A stretch of DNA of 64,000 bases from an uncultured Alistipes sp. (GTDB taxonomy: Bacteria; Bacteroidota; Bacteroidia; Bacteroidales; Rikenellaceae): contig CALLRW010000007.1 of assembly GCA_938014215.1 (NCBI GenBank), positions 62,001-126,000 on the forward strand. The letters run 5' to 3'. Below the pieces are notes generated by a model. The model was not told the DNA's origin and ran no database searches. It was given only the letters and a program-made list of their open reading frames with translations. This document shows positions 1-7,962 of this stretch, in pieces. Numbering within the stretch: position 1 is the stretch's first letter; each line of letters begins with the position of its first letter. The position numbers and the translations under genes were made by a program.

Positions 1-24
1 TTTCTTTATGTTGGTATTTGCCAT
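1..24 (-). CDS. rpsE: 30S ribosomal protein S5 (5' end only)
   Basis: Only the first eight codons (MANTNIKK) are inside the window; the gene continues past the left edge. The ATG lies 6 bp after the rplR stop, in the position S5 always occupies in the spc cluster (S8-L6-L18-S5). The identification rests on gene order, because eight residues are too few for a family match. Confidence 0.7.
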
Positions 25-30
25 GATCGA

Positions 31-393
31 TTAGAATTTAAGACCGCCTTCGCGAGCTGCTTCGGCCAGCTGTTTTACTCTTCCGTGATAGAGGTAACCG
101 TTACGGTCGAATGCCACGGCCGTGATACCTTTTGCAGCGGCGCGCTCGGCTGCGAGCTTTCCGACGAGGGCAGCGATTTCGCACTTGGTTTTACCCGCAG
201 CGGCCTCGGCGATCTGCTTGTCAAGCGACGATGCCGTAGCAAGCGTTACGCCGGCCTGGTCATCGATGAACTGCACGTAGATCTGCTTGTTGCTGCGGAA
301 AACAGTCATACGCGGCTGTTCGGGCGTTCCGCTGACGATTTTGCGGATACGCATCTTGATCCGCTCTCTTCTTTCTATCTTGTTCAGTGACAT
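31..393 (-). CDS. rplR: 50S ribosomal protein L18
   Basis: L18 binds 5S rRNA together with L5 and anchors it in the central protuberance of the 50S subunit. The 120-residue length is normal. The Arg/Lys-rich N-terminus (about residues 5-20) and the C-terminal AFDRNGYLYHGRVKQLAEAA block are typical of the family. It sits 16 bp downstream of rplF and 6 bp upstream of rpsE in the same transcription unit. Confidence 0.97.
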   Translation of the reverse strand: MSLNKIERRERIKMRIRKIVSGTPEQPRMTVFRSNKQIYVQFIDDQAGVTLATASSLDKQIAEAAAGKTKCEIAALVGKLAAERAAAKGITAVAFDRNGYLYHGRVKQLAEAAREGGLKF

Positions 394-409
394 AATTTCA
401 GACTATTTA

Positions 410-997
410 CTATTTTGCACCAGCGGACTTACCGGCCTTACGACGGAGCTGTTCGCCTACGAACTTGATACCCTTGCCCTTGTAGGGTTCCGGCTTGCGC
501 AGCGAGCGGAGCTTGGCGGCAACCTGGCCGATGAGCTGCTTGTCGATCGACTTCAGCGTTACGATCGGGTTACCCTTCTTCTCGGTCACGGCCGTTGCGG
601 TGATCTCCTTCGGCAGGAGGAAGTGGGTATCGTGCGAATAGCCGAGGCTCATCTCGAGCACCTGGCCCTTGACTTCGGCCTTGTAGCCGACGCCGACGAG
701 CTCCTGCTTGATCTCGTAGCCCTTCGATACGCCGACAACCATGTTGTGGATCAGCGCGCGATAGAGGCCATGCAGCGAGCGGTGACGGGGCTGGTTGGTC
801 GGACGCGATACGAACACCGCGGGAATCTCCTTGCCCGTGTGGGGATCCGTGTGCGTGCTGACCTCTACCTTGATGTCCGAGTCAACCTTCTGACTCAGCG
901 ATCCAAGCGGCCCTTTCACGCTTACCGTGTTGTCGGGAGCGACCTCGACGGTGACTCCGGCAGGCAAGTTTACAGGTAATTTACCAATTCTTGACAT
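410..997 (-). CDS. rplF: 50S ribosomal protein L6
   Basis: L6 contacts 23S rRNA near the sarcin-ricin loop and the factor-binding site. The 195-residue protein starts MSRIGKLPVNLPAGV and contains the C-terminal signature PEPYKGKGIKF. It then carries a short basic tail (RRKAGKSAGAK), so it is slightly longer than the usual 178-185 residues. The gene lies 18 bp downstream of rpsH and upstream of rplR. Confidence 0.97.
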   Translation of the reverse strand: MSRIGKLPVNLPAGVTVEVAPDNTVSVKGPLGSLSQKVDSDIKVEVSTHTDPHTGKEIPAVFVSRPTNQPRHRSLHGLYRALIHNMVVGVSKGYEIKQELVGVGYKAEVKGQVLEMSLGYSHDTHFLLPKEITATAVTEKKGNPIVTLKSIDKQLIGQVAAKLRSLRKPEPYKGKGIKFVGEQLRRKAGKSAGAK

Positions 998-1015
998 TGC
1001 GTTGATTTTTAATAA

Positions 1016-1414
1016 TTAGTAGATGTAGCACAGCACCTCGCCGCCGACGTTTTCCTTACGTGCCTTGGCGTCGGTCATAATGCCTTTGGAAGTCGAGAGG
1101 ATGGCGATACCCAGACCGTTCAGAACGCGGGGCATGTCCGAAACCGACGCATACTGACGAAGACCCGGGCGGCTGACGCGCTTGAGGTTCTTGATGGCGT
1201 TGGTTTTCGTAGCGGCATCCCACTTCAGAGCGATCTTGATCGAAGGATGGCCCTTCTCATCGGTGTCGAACTTGTAGGCGAGGATGTAGCCCTGCTCATA
1301 GAGGATCTTGGTGATCTCCTGCTTAATTTTTGAACCGGGAGCTTCAACCACCTTGTGGTTGGCTTTCACCGCGTTTCTAATTCTGGTCAGAAAGTCCGCA
1401 ATAGGATCAGTCAT
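1016..1414 (-). CDS. rpsH: 30S ribosomal protein S8
   Basis: S8 binds the central domain of 16S rRNA early in 30S assembly. It is 132 residues long, begins MTDPIADFLTRIRNA and ends with the family motif GGEVLCYIY. The gene is separated from rpsN by 816 bp, which is exceptional for this cluster, and a consensus-like promoter lies about 175 bp upstream of its start. The block rpsH-rplF-rplR-rpsE may therefore be transcribed partly independently of the S10 genes. An A-rich stretch rather than a Shine-Dalgarno sequence precedes the ATG. Confidence 0.97.
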   Translation of the reverse strand: MTDPIADFLTRIRNAVKANHKVVEAPGSKIKQEITKILYEQGYILAYKFDTDEKGHPSIKIALKWDAATKTNAIKNLKRVSRPGLRQYASVSDMPRVLNGLGIAILSTSKGIMTDAKARKENVGGEVLCYIY

Positions 1415-1587
1415 AACGAATAGAAGTTAAAAATTAAATGAATAAAAAGTTTTCTTACTGGTTTGGCTTTCAGAGACTTGACCGTCGGCACCTCTCTACT
1501 TCCAGATCCGGATGCCTCACGTCAGCCCCTTTGGCCGGACGCCCGTGGACACGCGTTCGCATACGCACACGAGCGCCCAAAAGCGCG

Positions 1588-1618
1588 CAAATATACGCAT
1601 TATTTCCCAACTATCCAA
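1588..1618 (-). promoter_or_regulatory. Putative promoter for rpsH-rplF-rplR-rpsE
   Basis: Reading the minus strand, TTGG (1615-1618) is followed after 19 bp by TATATTTG (1588-1595). This matches the Bacteroidota consensus TTTG-N19-21-TAnnTTTG well. Initiation near 1580 would leave a leader of about 165 nt before rpsH. Confidence 0.6.
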
Positions 1619-1667
1619 GATTATCGCCTGATTTTTAGCGATTTTCCGGTCCGGTACGGATACGGGA

Positions 1668-1697
1668 AATGTTAGCACACGACAAGTTGCTAACATT
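1668..1697. repeat. Perfect 10-bp inverted repeat upstream of the rpsH promoter
   Basis: AATGTTAGCA at 1668-1677 and its exact reverse complement TGCTAACATT at 1688-1697 are separated by 10 bp. The half-site centres are 20 bp (two helical turns) apart, as expected for a dimeric DNA-binding protein, and the site lies about 50 bp upstream of the promoter -33 element. It could also form an RNA hairpin in read-through transcripts coming from rpsN. Confidence 0.55.
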
Positions 1698-2077
1698 GCA
1701 CCGTACAGCCTATCCCGTTCTACAACCCGGAAACCGGTCATCGTCCCTCCGCACAACGCGCCGCTCCTGCGAGAGGCTGTAATACGGAAACGCGATTCCG
1801 GCTCTTGGTCCGAGAAATCTGTAACCCAGTGTCCGGCTTTTCGTTACGCCCCACATATCGGGAAGTTACCGCTTGTGGCGGCACTTTCCCCGATACTGTG
1901 ACGTATCTACATGGGTCGAACACCCTTATTGGCTCCGGCTCCTCCGCGGCACGTGCCGCACAGGCTCATCACCTTCCGGAATCCGGAACCTTCTTTATCA
2001 CTCCAAGGCCTCGTGGTCGGGACTGGATCGAGACGGGAGATACGGTCGGAACACATCTGCGCCCTTCCGTCCGTTTT

Positions 2078-2180
2078 CGCGGCTCTCCACCGTTCACAGC
2101 TCTCCACCGTTCGCGGTTCTCCGCCCTTCGCGGCTCCCCGCCTTTTACGGCGTCTCACCTCTTAGGCGTCTCACCTTTTA
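2078..2180. repeat. Degenerate 16-17-bp tandem repeats after rpsN
   Basis: Four diverged units of 16-17 bp built on CGCGGCTCTCCACCGTT run from 2078 to about 2144. Two units of 16 bp built on GGCGTCTCACCT run from 2149 to 2180. The strand bias (pyrimidine on plus, purine on minus) is strong. No coding potential is evident. Confidence 0.7.
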
Positions 2181-2230
2181 CAGCGTCGCTCCCCTCTCTT
2201 CACCTCTCACCGCCCCCGGGGGCCCCGGGA

Positions 2231-2527
2231 CTACCAGCTGGCCTTCGTAACGCCCGGGATCAGCCCCTTGGATGCCATCTCGCGGAACTGGATACGGCTG
2301 ATGCCGAACAGACGGATGTATCCTTTGGGACGGCCCGTGATCTTGCAGCGATTGTGCTGGCGGATGGGGTTGGAGTTGCGCGGAAGCTTCGACAGAGCCT
2401 GCCAAGCCTCCTCGTGGTCCATTTCACCGCTCTTCACCTTGGCAGCGATCTCGTCACGCTTGTGCTGATAGCGCTTTGCCAGTTTCGCACGCTTCACCTC
2501 GCGGGCTTTCATCGATTCTTTTGCCAT
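2231..2527 (-). CDS. rpsN: 30S ribosomal protein S14 (zinc-free form)
   Basis: S14 sits in the 30S head. At 98 residues this is the long form. The core HNRCKITGRPKGYIRLFGIS has one cysteine instead of the four that bind zinc in the short form, so this is the C-minus type. It ends PGVTKASW, as in Bacteroides. It lies 3 bp after rplE but 816 bp before the next gene, rpsH. Confidence 0.97.
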   Translation of the reverse strand: MAKESMKAREVKRAKLAKRYQHKRDEIAAKVKSGEMDHEEAWQALSKLPRNSNPIRQHNRCKITGRPKGYIRLFGISRIQFREMASKGLIPGVTKASW

Positions 2528-2530
2528 AGC

Positions 2531-3091
2531 TTAGTTCTTTTTAGCGTTTTTGAAAGGAAGTCCGAAATCGCGCAGCAGGGCATAAGCCTCCTCGTCGGTC
2601 TTCGCCGTGGTGACGAAGGTGATCTCCATACCGAAGATCTTGGTGATCTTGTCGATGTCGATCTCCGGGAAGATGATCTGCTCGCTGATGCCGAGGGTGT
2701 AGTTGCCCTTGCCATCGAACTTCTCGTTGATACCCTTGAAGTCGCGGATACGCGGCAGGGCCACGGCGATCAGACGCTCGAGGAACTCGTACATCTTGTT
2801 GTCGCGCAGCGTGACGCGTACGCCGATCGGCATGCCCTTACGCAGCTTGAAGTTGGAGATATCCTTCCGCGAACGGGTCTGAACGGCCTTCTGACCGGCG
2901 ATCTGCGTAAGCTCGGCCTGAGCCACGTCGATGAGCTTCTTGTCGGCGACAGCCTGGCCCATTCCCTGGTTGATGACGATCTTGGTGAGTTTCGGGCACT
3001 GCATGATGCTCGTGTAGCCGAACTCCTTCATAAGGGCAGGTTTGATCTGCTCCTTATACTGGGTCTTGAGTGTAGGTACGTAAGCTGCCAT
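2531..3091 (-). CDS. rplE: 50S ribosomal protein L5
   Basis: L5 binds 5S rRNA and contacts the P-site tRNA and the S13 bridge. The 186-residue product shows the family blocks KIVINQGMGQAVADKK (about residues 37-52) and RSRKDISNFKLRKGMPIGVRVTLR. Its start codon overlaps the last base of rplX, consistent with coupled translation. Confidence 0.97.
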   Translation of the reverse strand: MAAYVPTLKTQYKEQIKPALMKEFGYTSIMQCPKLTKIVINQGMGQAVADKKLIDVAQAELTQIAGQKAVQTRSRKDISNFKLRKGMPIGVRVTLRDNKMYEFLERLIAVALPRIRDFKGINEKFDGKGNYTLGISEQIIFPEIDIDKITKIFGMEITFVTTAKTDEEAYALLRDFGLPFKNAKKN

Positions 3092-3408
3092 TATTTGATC
3101 TCCTCCCCTGACTTTTTAGCGAAACGAACTAATTTACCTTTGGCGTCGAGCTTGCGGCCGACCTTGGTAGGCTTGCCCGACTTGGGGTCGATGAGCATGA
3201 GGTTCGATACGTGGATCGGGGCCTCTTTCTCAACGATACCGCCCTGGGGGTTCTTGGCATTGGGCTTGGTCGCCTTCTTGCAGAGGTTGACTCCCTCGAC
3301 GATGGCGCGCTGCTTGGAGACTTCGACCTTCAGGACTTTGCCCTGCTGGCCCTTCGAGTCACCGGCCATGACCTGAACCTGATCCCCTTTCTTAATATGC
3401 AATTTCAT
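3091..3408 (-). CDS. rplX: 50S ribosomal protein L24
   Basis: L24 is an assembly initiator that binds the 5' end of 23S rRNA and lies by the exit tunnel. The N-terminal KOW motif (GDQVQVMAGDSKGQQGKVL, residues 8-26) is clear. Length is 105 residues, normal for the family. It follows rplN by 20 bp and shares one base with rplE. Confidence 0.97.
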   Translation of the reverse strand: MKLHIKKGDQVQVMAGDSKGQQGKVLKVEVSKQRAIVEGVNLCKKATKPNAKNPQGGIVEKEAPIHVSNLMLIDPKSGKPTKVGRKLDAKGKLVRFAKKSGEEIK

Positions 3409-3428
3409 ATCCGAAATAGTTTTTATGA

Positions 3429-3794
3429 TTACAATACTTCGGGTGCGAGGGAGATGATCTTCATGTACTGGTCACGCAGCTCACGTGCTACGGGGCCGAA
3501 GATACGAGTACCGCGCATTTCACCCTGGTTGTTGAGCAGCACCACGGCGTTGTCGTCGAAACGAATGTACGAACCGTTGGCACGTCTGATTTCCTTCGTG
3601 GTGCGGACCACGACAGCCTTCGACACGGCACCCTTCTTGACATCGCCCGAAGGGGTGGCGCTCTTGACGGCTACCACGATTTTGTCGCCGATCGATGCAT
3701 AGCGACGCTTCGTACCACCGAGCACGCGGATGCAGAGTACCTCCTTTGCTCCGCTGTTGTCGGCTACTACGAGTCTACTTTCCTGTTGTATCAT
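3429..3794 (-). CDS. rplN: 50S ribosomal protein L14
   Basis: L14 forms intersubunit bridges with 16S rRNA. The 121-residue protein starts MIQQESRLVVADNSGAKEVL and contains the conserved NNQGEMRGTRIFGPVARELR block near the C-terminus. It is 2 bp downstream of rpsQ. Confidence 0.98.
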   Translation of the reverse strand: MIQQESRLVVADNSGAKEVLCIRVLGGTKRRYASIGDKIVVAVKSATPSGDVKKGAVSKAVVVRTTKEIRRANGSYIRFDDNAVVLLNNQGEMRGTRIFGPVARELRDQYMKIISLAPEVL

Positions 3795-3796
3795 AA

Positions 3797-4051
3797 CTAC
3801 TTAGCTCTTTCAATGATTTGTACTAATCTCCAACGCTTCGTTTTGCTGAGCGGGCGGGTCTCCATGATCCGCACCGTATCGCCCTCCTTGCAGGTTTCGT
3901 CGAGCGACTCGGCTACGAACTTGGTGGTCTTGTTCACGAACTTGCCGTAGATAGGATGCTTCACCTTTCGGGCAACGGCCACGACGATCGTCTTGGCCAT
4001 TTTGTTGCTGACAACCACACCGATACGCTCTTTTCTAAGATTTCTTTCCAT
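3797..4051 (-). CDS. rpsQ: 30S ribosomal protein S17
   Basis: S17 is a primary 16S rRNA-binding protein with an OB fold. The 84-residue sequence has RKERIGVVVSNKMAKTIVVA and CKEGDTVRIMETRPLSKTKR, both diagnostic. It lies between rpmC (11-bp gap) and rplN (2-bp gap). Confidence 0.97.
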   Translation of the reverse strand: MERNLRKERIGVVVSNKMAKTIVVAVARKVKHPIYGKFVNKTTKFVAESLDETCKEGDTVRIMETRPLSKTKRWRLVQIIERAK

Positions 4052-4062
4052 AGTTGTACTAC

Positions 4063-4254
4063 TTATTTAGCGTTTTTTTGACGCAGAATCGTCAGCATGC
4101 GAGCTATATCTCTGCGGTTCTTCTTGATGATCGACGGGTTTTCGATGGGGGACACGGCATGCTGCACCTTGAGCTTTGCGAGCTGGGCCTTTTCGCCTTC
4201 GATGCGCTCCTGCAGGTCCTTGATCGAAATATCCTTGATTTCTGCACTTTTCAT
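4063..4254 (-). CDS. rpmC: 50S ribosomal protein L29
   Basis: L29 is a small helical protein at the tunnel exit that, with L23, helps form the docking site for SRP and trigger factor. It is 63 residues long, and the end IKKNRRDIARMLTILRQKN is typical. It lies between rplP and rpsQ. Confidence 0.96.
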   Translation of the reverse strand: MKSAEIKDISIKDLQERIEGEKAQLAKLKVQHAVSPIENPSIIKKNRRDIARMLTILRQKNAK

Positions 4255-4266
4255 GTTGTGTCTCCC

Positions 4267-4695
4267 TTAAATAGTGGTTTCGACGTAGTCACGCCGTACG
4301 ATGAACTTGGTGGTGATCGGCAGCTTCTGGGCTCCCAGACGGAGAGCCTCCTGTGCTACTGCCAGGGGCACCCCTTCGGCCTCGAAGAGGATGCGGCCCG
4401 GCGTAACGGGCGCTACGAATCCTTCCGGATTACCCTTACCTTTACCCATTCGGACTTCGGCGGGCTTCTTCGTGATCGGTTTATCGGGGAAGATGCGGAT
4501 CCAGAGCTGACCCTCACGCTTCATGCAACGAGTGATGGCCTGACGCGCCGCCTCGATCTGACGACCGGTAATCCACGACGCCTCGAGAGCCTTGATTGCG
4601 AACGATCCGTATGCAAGCTGGTTACCTCTTTGAGCGATACCTTTCATACGGCCTTTCTGCATTCTTCTAAATTTGGTCTTTTTCGGCTGTAACAT
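4267..4695 (-). CDS. rplP: 50S ribosomal protein L16
   Basis: L16 contacts the A- and P-site tRNA elbows. The start MLQPKKTKFRRMQKGRMKG and the block RIFPDKPITKKPAEVRMGKG define the family. Length 142 is normal. It is 30 bp downstream of rpsC in the S10 order. Confidence 0.98.
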   Translation of the reverse strand: MLQPKKTKFRRMQKGRMKGIAQRGNQLAYGSFAIKALEASWITGRQIEAARQAITRCMKREGQLWIRIFPDKPITKKPAEVRMGKGKGNPEGFVAPVTPGRILFEAEGVPLAVAQEALRLGAQKLPITTKFIVRRDYVETTI

Positions 4696-4725
4696 GTTAG
4701 TTCTGCTTTAAAAAGGTCCTACTTA

Positions 4726-5475
4726 CTACTGATTGTTGTTGCGACGGTCGCCACCGCGGCGTCCGCGACGCTTGCGACGCTCACCGCGCTCGCCACGCTC
4801 GCCCGAGGGAGCCTGGGCCGATGCACCGGCGATCTCGAACAGGTCGCGCTTGCCATAGACGATGCCCTGGCAGATCCATACCTTCACTCCGAGGATACCC
4901 ACCTTCGTGAGGGCTTCGGTCAGGCAGTAATCGATATCTGCGCGGAACGTATGCAGCGGAATACGACCCTCCTTGACGGTCTCCGTACGGGCCATTTCGG
5001 CGCCGCCGACACGGCCGGCAACCTGGATCTTGATACCCTCGGCGCCCATGCGCATCGTCGAAGCGACGGCGGTCTTCACGGCACGGCGGAACGAAACGCG
5101 GCCCTCGAGCTGACGGGCGATGTTCTGACCCACGATGACGGCGTCAACCTCCGGACGCTTTACCTCGAAGATATTGATCTGAATCTCCTTGCCGGTGAGC
5201 TTCTTGAGCTCCTCCTTGAGTTTGTCGACCTCCTGGCCGCCCTTGCCGATGATGATACCCGGGCGGGCCGTCGAAATCGTAACCGTCACGAGTTTGAGCG
5301 TACGCTCGATGATGATCTTCGAGATCGACGCCTTGGCCAGACGGACGTTCAGATACTTGCGGATCTTGGCGTCTTCTACGAGTTTGTCGGAGAAGTCCTT
5401 GCCGCCGAACCAGTTCGAATCCCAGCCGCGGATGATACCAAGACGATTTGCTATCGGATTAACTTTCTGTCCCAT
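4726..5475 (-). CDS. rpsC: 30S ribosomal protein S3
   Basis: S3 lines the mRNA entry channel and supports helicase activity of the 30S subunit. It starts MGQKVNPIANRLGIIRGWDS and has a KH domain with GIIIGKGGQEVDKL. The tail (about residues 222-249) is a Gly/Glu/Arg-rich basic stretch, SGERGERGERRKRRGRRGG, a common lineage-specific extension. Confidence 0.98.
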   Translation of the reverse strand: MGQKVNPIANRLGIIRGWDSNWFGGKDFSDKLVEDAKIRKYLNVRLAKASISKIIIERTLKLVTVTISTARPGIIIGKGGQEVDKLKEELKKLTGKEIQINIFEVKRPEVDAVIVGQNIARQLEGRVSFRRAVKTAVASTMRMGAEGIKIQVAGRVGGAEMARTETVKEGRIPLHTFRADIDYCLTEALTKVGILGVKVWICQGIVYGKRDLFEIAGASAQAPSGERGERGERRKRRGRRGGDRRNNNQ

Positions 5476-5480
5476 CTGTT

Positions 5481-5903
5481 TTACTTGTTTTCAACGGTTT
5501 TTTCAACGGTTACCATTTTGTCGACAACGATCGTCACGTGGTTCGAGCGCTTGCGGATCCGGTGGGCACGGCCCTGGGGGGCTGCCTGGATACGCTTGAG
5601 CATGCGGCCACCGTCAACGAACACCTCCTTGACGCAGAGCTTCGTGTCCTCGAGACGCTCGTTCTCGTTCTTGGCCTCCCAGTTGGCGATAGCCGACTTG
5701 AGGAGCTTCTCCATACGGATCGAGGCCTCCTTCTTCGAATAACGCAGGATGCCCAGCGCCTTGTTGATCTCAACGCCGCGGATGATGTCGGCCACCAGGC
5801 GCATCTTGCGGGGCGAGGTCGGGCAATCACGCATGATGGCGATTGCCTTCTGCTTCTTTTCGGCCTTCAGTTTTTCGGCCATATTTGCTTTTCTTGCACC
5901 CAT
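5481..5903 (-). CDS. rplV: 50S ribosomal protein L22
   Basis: L22 spans the subunit, and its beta-hairpin reaches the exit-tunnel constriction. The 140-residue protein starts MGARKANMAEK, as in other Bacteroidales, and has PTSPRKMRLVADIIRG and the hairpin segment APQGRAHRIRKRSNHVTIVV. It lies 7 bp after rpsS and 5 bp before rpsC. Confidence 0.97.
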   Translation of the reverse strand: MGARKANMAEKLKAEKKQKAIAIMRDCPTSPRKMRLVADIIRGVEINKALGILRYSKKEASIRMEKLLKSAIANWEAKNENERLEDTKLCVKEVFVDGGRMLKRIQAAPQGRAHRIRKRSNHVTIVVDKMVTVEKTVENK

Positions 5904-5910
5904 TTTCTAC

Positions 5911-6180
5911 CTATTTTTTCTTGTTACCGGCATGACCGCGGAAGTTGCGGGTGGGAGCGAACTCCCCGAGTTTGTGTCCTACCATGTTCTCAGTCACGTA
6001 GACCGGGATGAATTTGTTTCCGTTGTGGACAGCGATCGTCTGGCCGACAAAGTCGGGAGAGATCATGCTTGCACGCGACCACGTCTTGATTACCGCCTTC
6101 TTGTTACCCTCGGCCTGGGCTACCACCTTTGCCTCGAGTTTGGGGTCGATAAACGGTCCTTTTTTTAATGAACGGCTCAT
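5911..6180 (-). CDS. rpsS: 30S ribosomal protein S19
   Basis: S19 sits in the 30S head with S13 near the A site. The 89-residue sequence begins MSRSLKKGPFIDPKL and contains GHKLGEFAPTRNFRGHAGNK, both conserved. It is between rplB and rplV. Confidence 0.98.
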   Translation of the reverse strand: MSRSLKKGPFIDPKLEAKVVAQAEGNKKAVIKTWSRASMISPDFVGQTIAVHNGNKFIPVYVTENMVGHKLGEFAPTRNFRGHAGNKKK

Positions 6181-6197
6181 TATGTACTCTTATTTAA

Positions 6198-7022
6198 TTA
6201 TTTTTTCTTCTTGGAAATAATGAACTTCGAAGTGGTCTTCTTCGGATTACGCGTCTTGTAACCCTTGGCAAGCAGACCCTTGCGCGAACGGGGGTGACCT
6301 CCGGATGCACGGCCTTCACCACCACCCATCGGGTGATCGACAGGGTTCATCACGACGCCACGGTTGCGCGGACGACGGCCGAGCCAGCGCTCGCGACCGG
6401 CCTTACCCGACTGCTCGAGGCTGTGGTCGAGGTTCGACACCACGCCTACCGTTGCGCGGCAAGTTACGAGTACCATACGAGTCTCGCCCGAAGGCAGCTT
6501 GATGATGGCGAATTTGCCCTCACGAGCCAGCAGCTGGGCGTACGATCCGGCCGAACGGGCCATGGCGGCTCCCTGACCGGGGTAGAGTTCGATGTTGTGA
6601 ATTACGGTTCCCAGAGGAATCTCGCTCAGGAAGAGCGTGTTGCCGACCTCAGGAGCAACGCCTGCGCCGCTCATGACGGTCTGACCCACCTGGAGTCCGT
6701 TGGGTGCGATGATGTAGCTCTTCTCGCCGTCGGCGTATACCAGCAGAGCGATACGTGCCGTACGGTTCGGGTCATACTCGATCGACTTTACGGTTGCAGC
6801 GATGCCGTCCTTCGCGCGCTTGAAGTCGACATTACGATACATCTGCTTGTGGCCGCCGCCGATGTAGCGTACGGTCATCTTACCGGCGTTGTTACGGCCG
6901 CCCGTGCTCTTTTTGGGGCTGAGGAGCGACTTCTCCGGCGTCGACTTGGTGATCTCGTCGAACGTGCCGATAATCTTATGTCTCGTACCTGCGGTTACAG
7001 GTTTAAATTTTCTTACTGCCAT
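6198..7022 (-). CDS. rplB: 50S ribosomal protein L2
   Basis: L2 is needed for subunit association and supports the peptidyl-transferase centre. The 274-residue sequence has the C-terminal signature HPMGGGEGRASGGHPRS, which includes the conserved histidine near the catalytic centre, and the N-terminal RNA-binding region around RYIGGGHKQMYRNVDFKR. It follows rplW by 5 bp. Confidence 0.98.
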   Translation of the reverse strand: MAVRKFKPVTAGTRHKIIGTFDEITKSTPEKSLLSPKKSTGGRNNAGKMTVRYIGGGHKQMYRNVDFKRAKDGIAATVKSIEYDPNRTARIALLVYADGEKSYIIAPNGLQVGQTVMSGAGVAPEVGNTLFLSEIPLGTVIHNIELYPGQGAAMARSAGSYAQLLAREGKFAIIKLPSGETRMVLVTCRATVGVVSNLDHSLEQSGKAGRERWLGRRPRNRGVVMNPVDHPMGGGEGRASGGHPRSRKGLLAKGYKTRNPKKTTSKFIISKKKK

Positions 7023-7027
7023 CTTCG

Positions 7028-7318
7028 TTAGATATTACTGTAAAAATCGATCTTGTCTCCATCCTTCAAGGTGACGATCGCCTTCTTGAAGTTGTTCGCA
7101 CGACCTTCGAGCAGACCGGCCTTCGTATAACGGCTCTTGAGCTTGCCCATGTAGTTCACGGTGTTGACATCCGTCACCACGACGTTGTACATCTGCTCGA
7201 CGGCATTGCGGATTTGCAGTTTGTTAGCCCTCACGTCAACGATAAAACCGTAGCGATTCAACTTTTCGCCCTGAATCGTCATTTTCTCGGTCAAAACGGG
7301 CTTAATAATAATGTTCAT
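7028..7318 (-). CDS. rplW: 50S ribosomal protein L23
   Basis: L23 is the main docking point for trigger factor and SRP at the tunnel exit. It is 96 residues long, with IIKPVLTEKM at the N-terminus and the segment VDVRANKLQIRNAVEQMYNV. It lies between rplD and rplB. Confidence 0.97.
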   Translation of the reverse strand: MNIIIKPVLTEKMTIQGEKLNRYGFIVDVRANKLQIRNAVEQMYNVVVTDVNTVNYMGKLKSRYTKAGLLEGRANNFKKAIVTLKDGDKIDFYSNI

Positions 7319-7334
7319 TGTAAGTCTTGCGTTT

Positions 7335-7961
7335 TTAAGCTAACATCGTATTCAATACATTCTCGGCACCCTCCACCATCACGATGGCCGATGCGTTCAT
7401 CACGTCGTACGTGCAGACGTTCTGAGCCAGTACCGGCTTTACGTAGGGAAGGTTGCGGCACGACATCTGCAGGTTGACGTTCGACTCCGGAAGTACGAGC
7501 AGTACCTTCTTGTCGTCGACCTTCAGTGCCTGAGCCAGCGCTGCGACGGTCTTCGTCTTGGGGGCATCCATCGTGATGGCCTCCACCACGCTGATCACGC
7601 CTGCCTGTGCCTTGTACGTCAGAGCGCTGCGACGGGCCAGCTGCTTGAGCTTCTTGTTGAGCTTGAAGCTGTAGTCGCGGGGCTGGGGACCGAATACACG
7701 GCCGCCTCCCGGGAAGAGCGGCGAGAGGATGCTGCCGCAACGGGCACCGCCGGTACCCTTCTGACGCTTCAGCTTGCGCGTCGAACCGGCAACTTCGTTA
7801 CGCTGCTTCGACTTGTGCGTACCCTGACGCTGATCGGCCAGGTACTGCTTTACGTCGAGATAGATTGCGTGGTCATTAGCCTCCACGCCGAAAACGGCAT
7901 CCGAAAGGACTACCTTACGACCCGTTTCTTGACCCTGGGTGTTCAATACAGCTAATTCCAT
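7335..7961 (-). CDS. rplD: 50S ribosomal protein L4
   Basis: L4 reaches into the exit tunnel opposite L22 and in some bacteria represses the S10 operon. I chose the ATG at 7961 (MELAVLNTQGQ), which matches other Bacteroidales L4 proteins and starts just past the rplC stop. A start four codons earlier would overlap rplC. The product is 208 residues with the tunnel-loop region RKLKRQKGTGGARCGSILSP. Confidence 0.96.
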   Translation of the reverse strand: MELAVLNTQGQETGRKVVLSDAVFGVEANDHAIYLDVKQYLADQRQGTHKSKQRNEVAGSTRKLKRQKGTGGARCGSILSPLFPGGGRVFGPQPRDYSFKLNKKLKQLARRSALTYKAQAGVISVVEAITMDAPKTKTVAALAQALKVDDKKVLLVLPESNVNLQMSCRNLPYVKPVLAQNVCTYDVMNASAIVMVEGAENVLNTMLA

Positions 7962-7962
7962 A

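Larger units (their letters stand above)
1415..2230. other. 816-bp non-coding gap inside the ribosomal cluster (rpsN-rpsH)
   Basis: No convincing gene is present: the open frames here overlap each other on both strands and lack family features. From high to low coordinates on the transcribed minus strand it holds a GC-rich palindromic patch directly after rpsN (about 2212-2230), 16-17-bp degenerate tandem repeats (2078-2180), an imperfect long stem-loop (1856-1895), a perfect 10-bp inverted repeat (1668-1697) and a promoter (1588-1618). In most bacteria rpsN and rpsH are only a few bases apart, so this gap is unusual. Confidence 0.8.

Noticed and set aside
1517..1756. 79-codon minus-strand frame in the rpsN-rpsH gap
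   Set aside because: It spans both the promoter and the inverted repeat and shows no family features.
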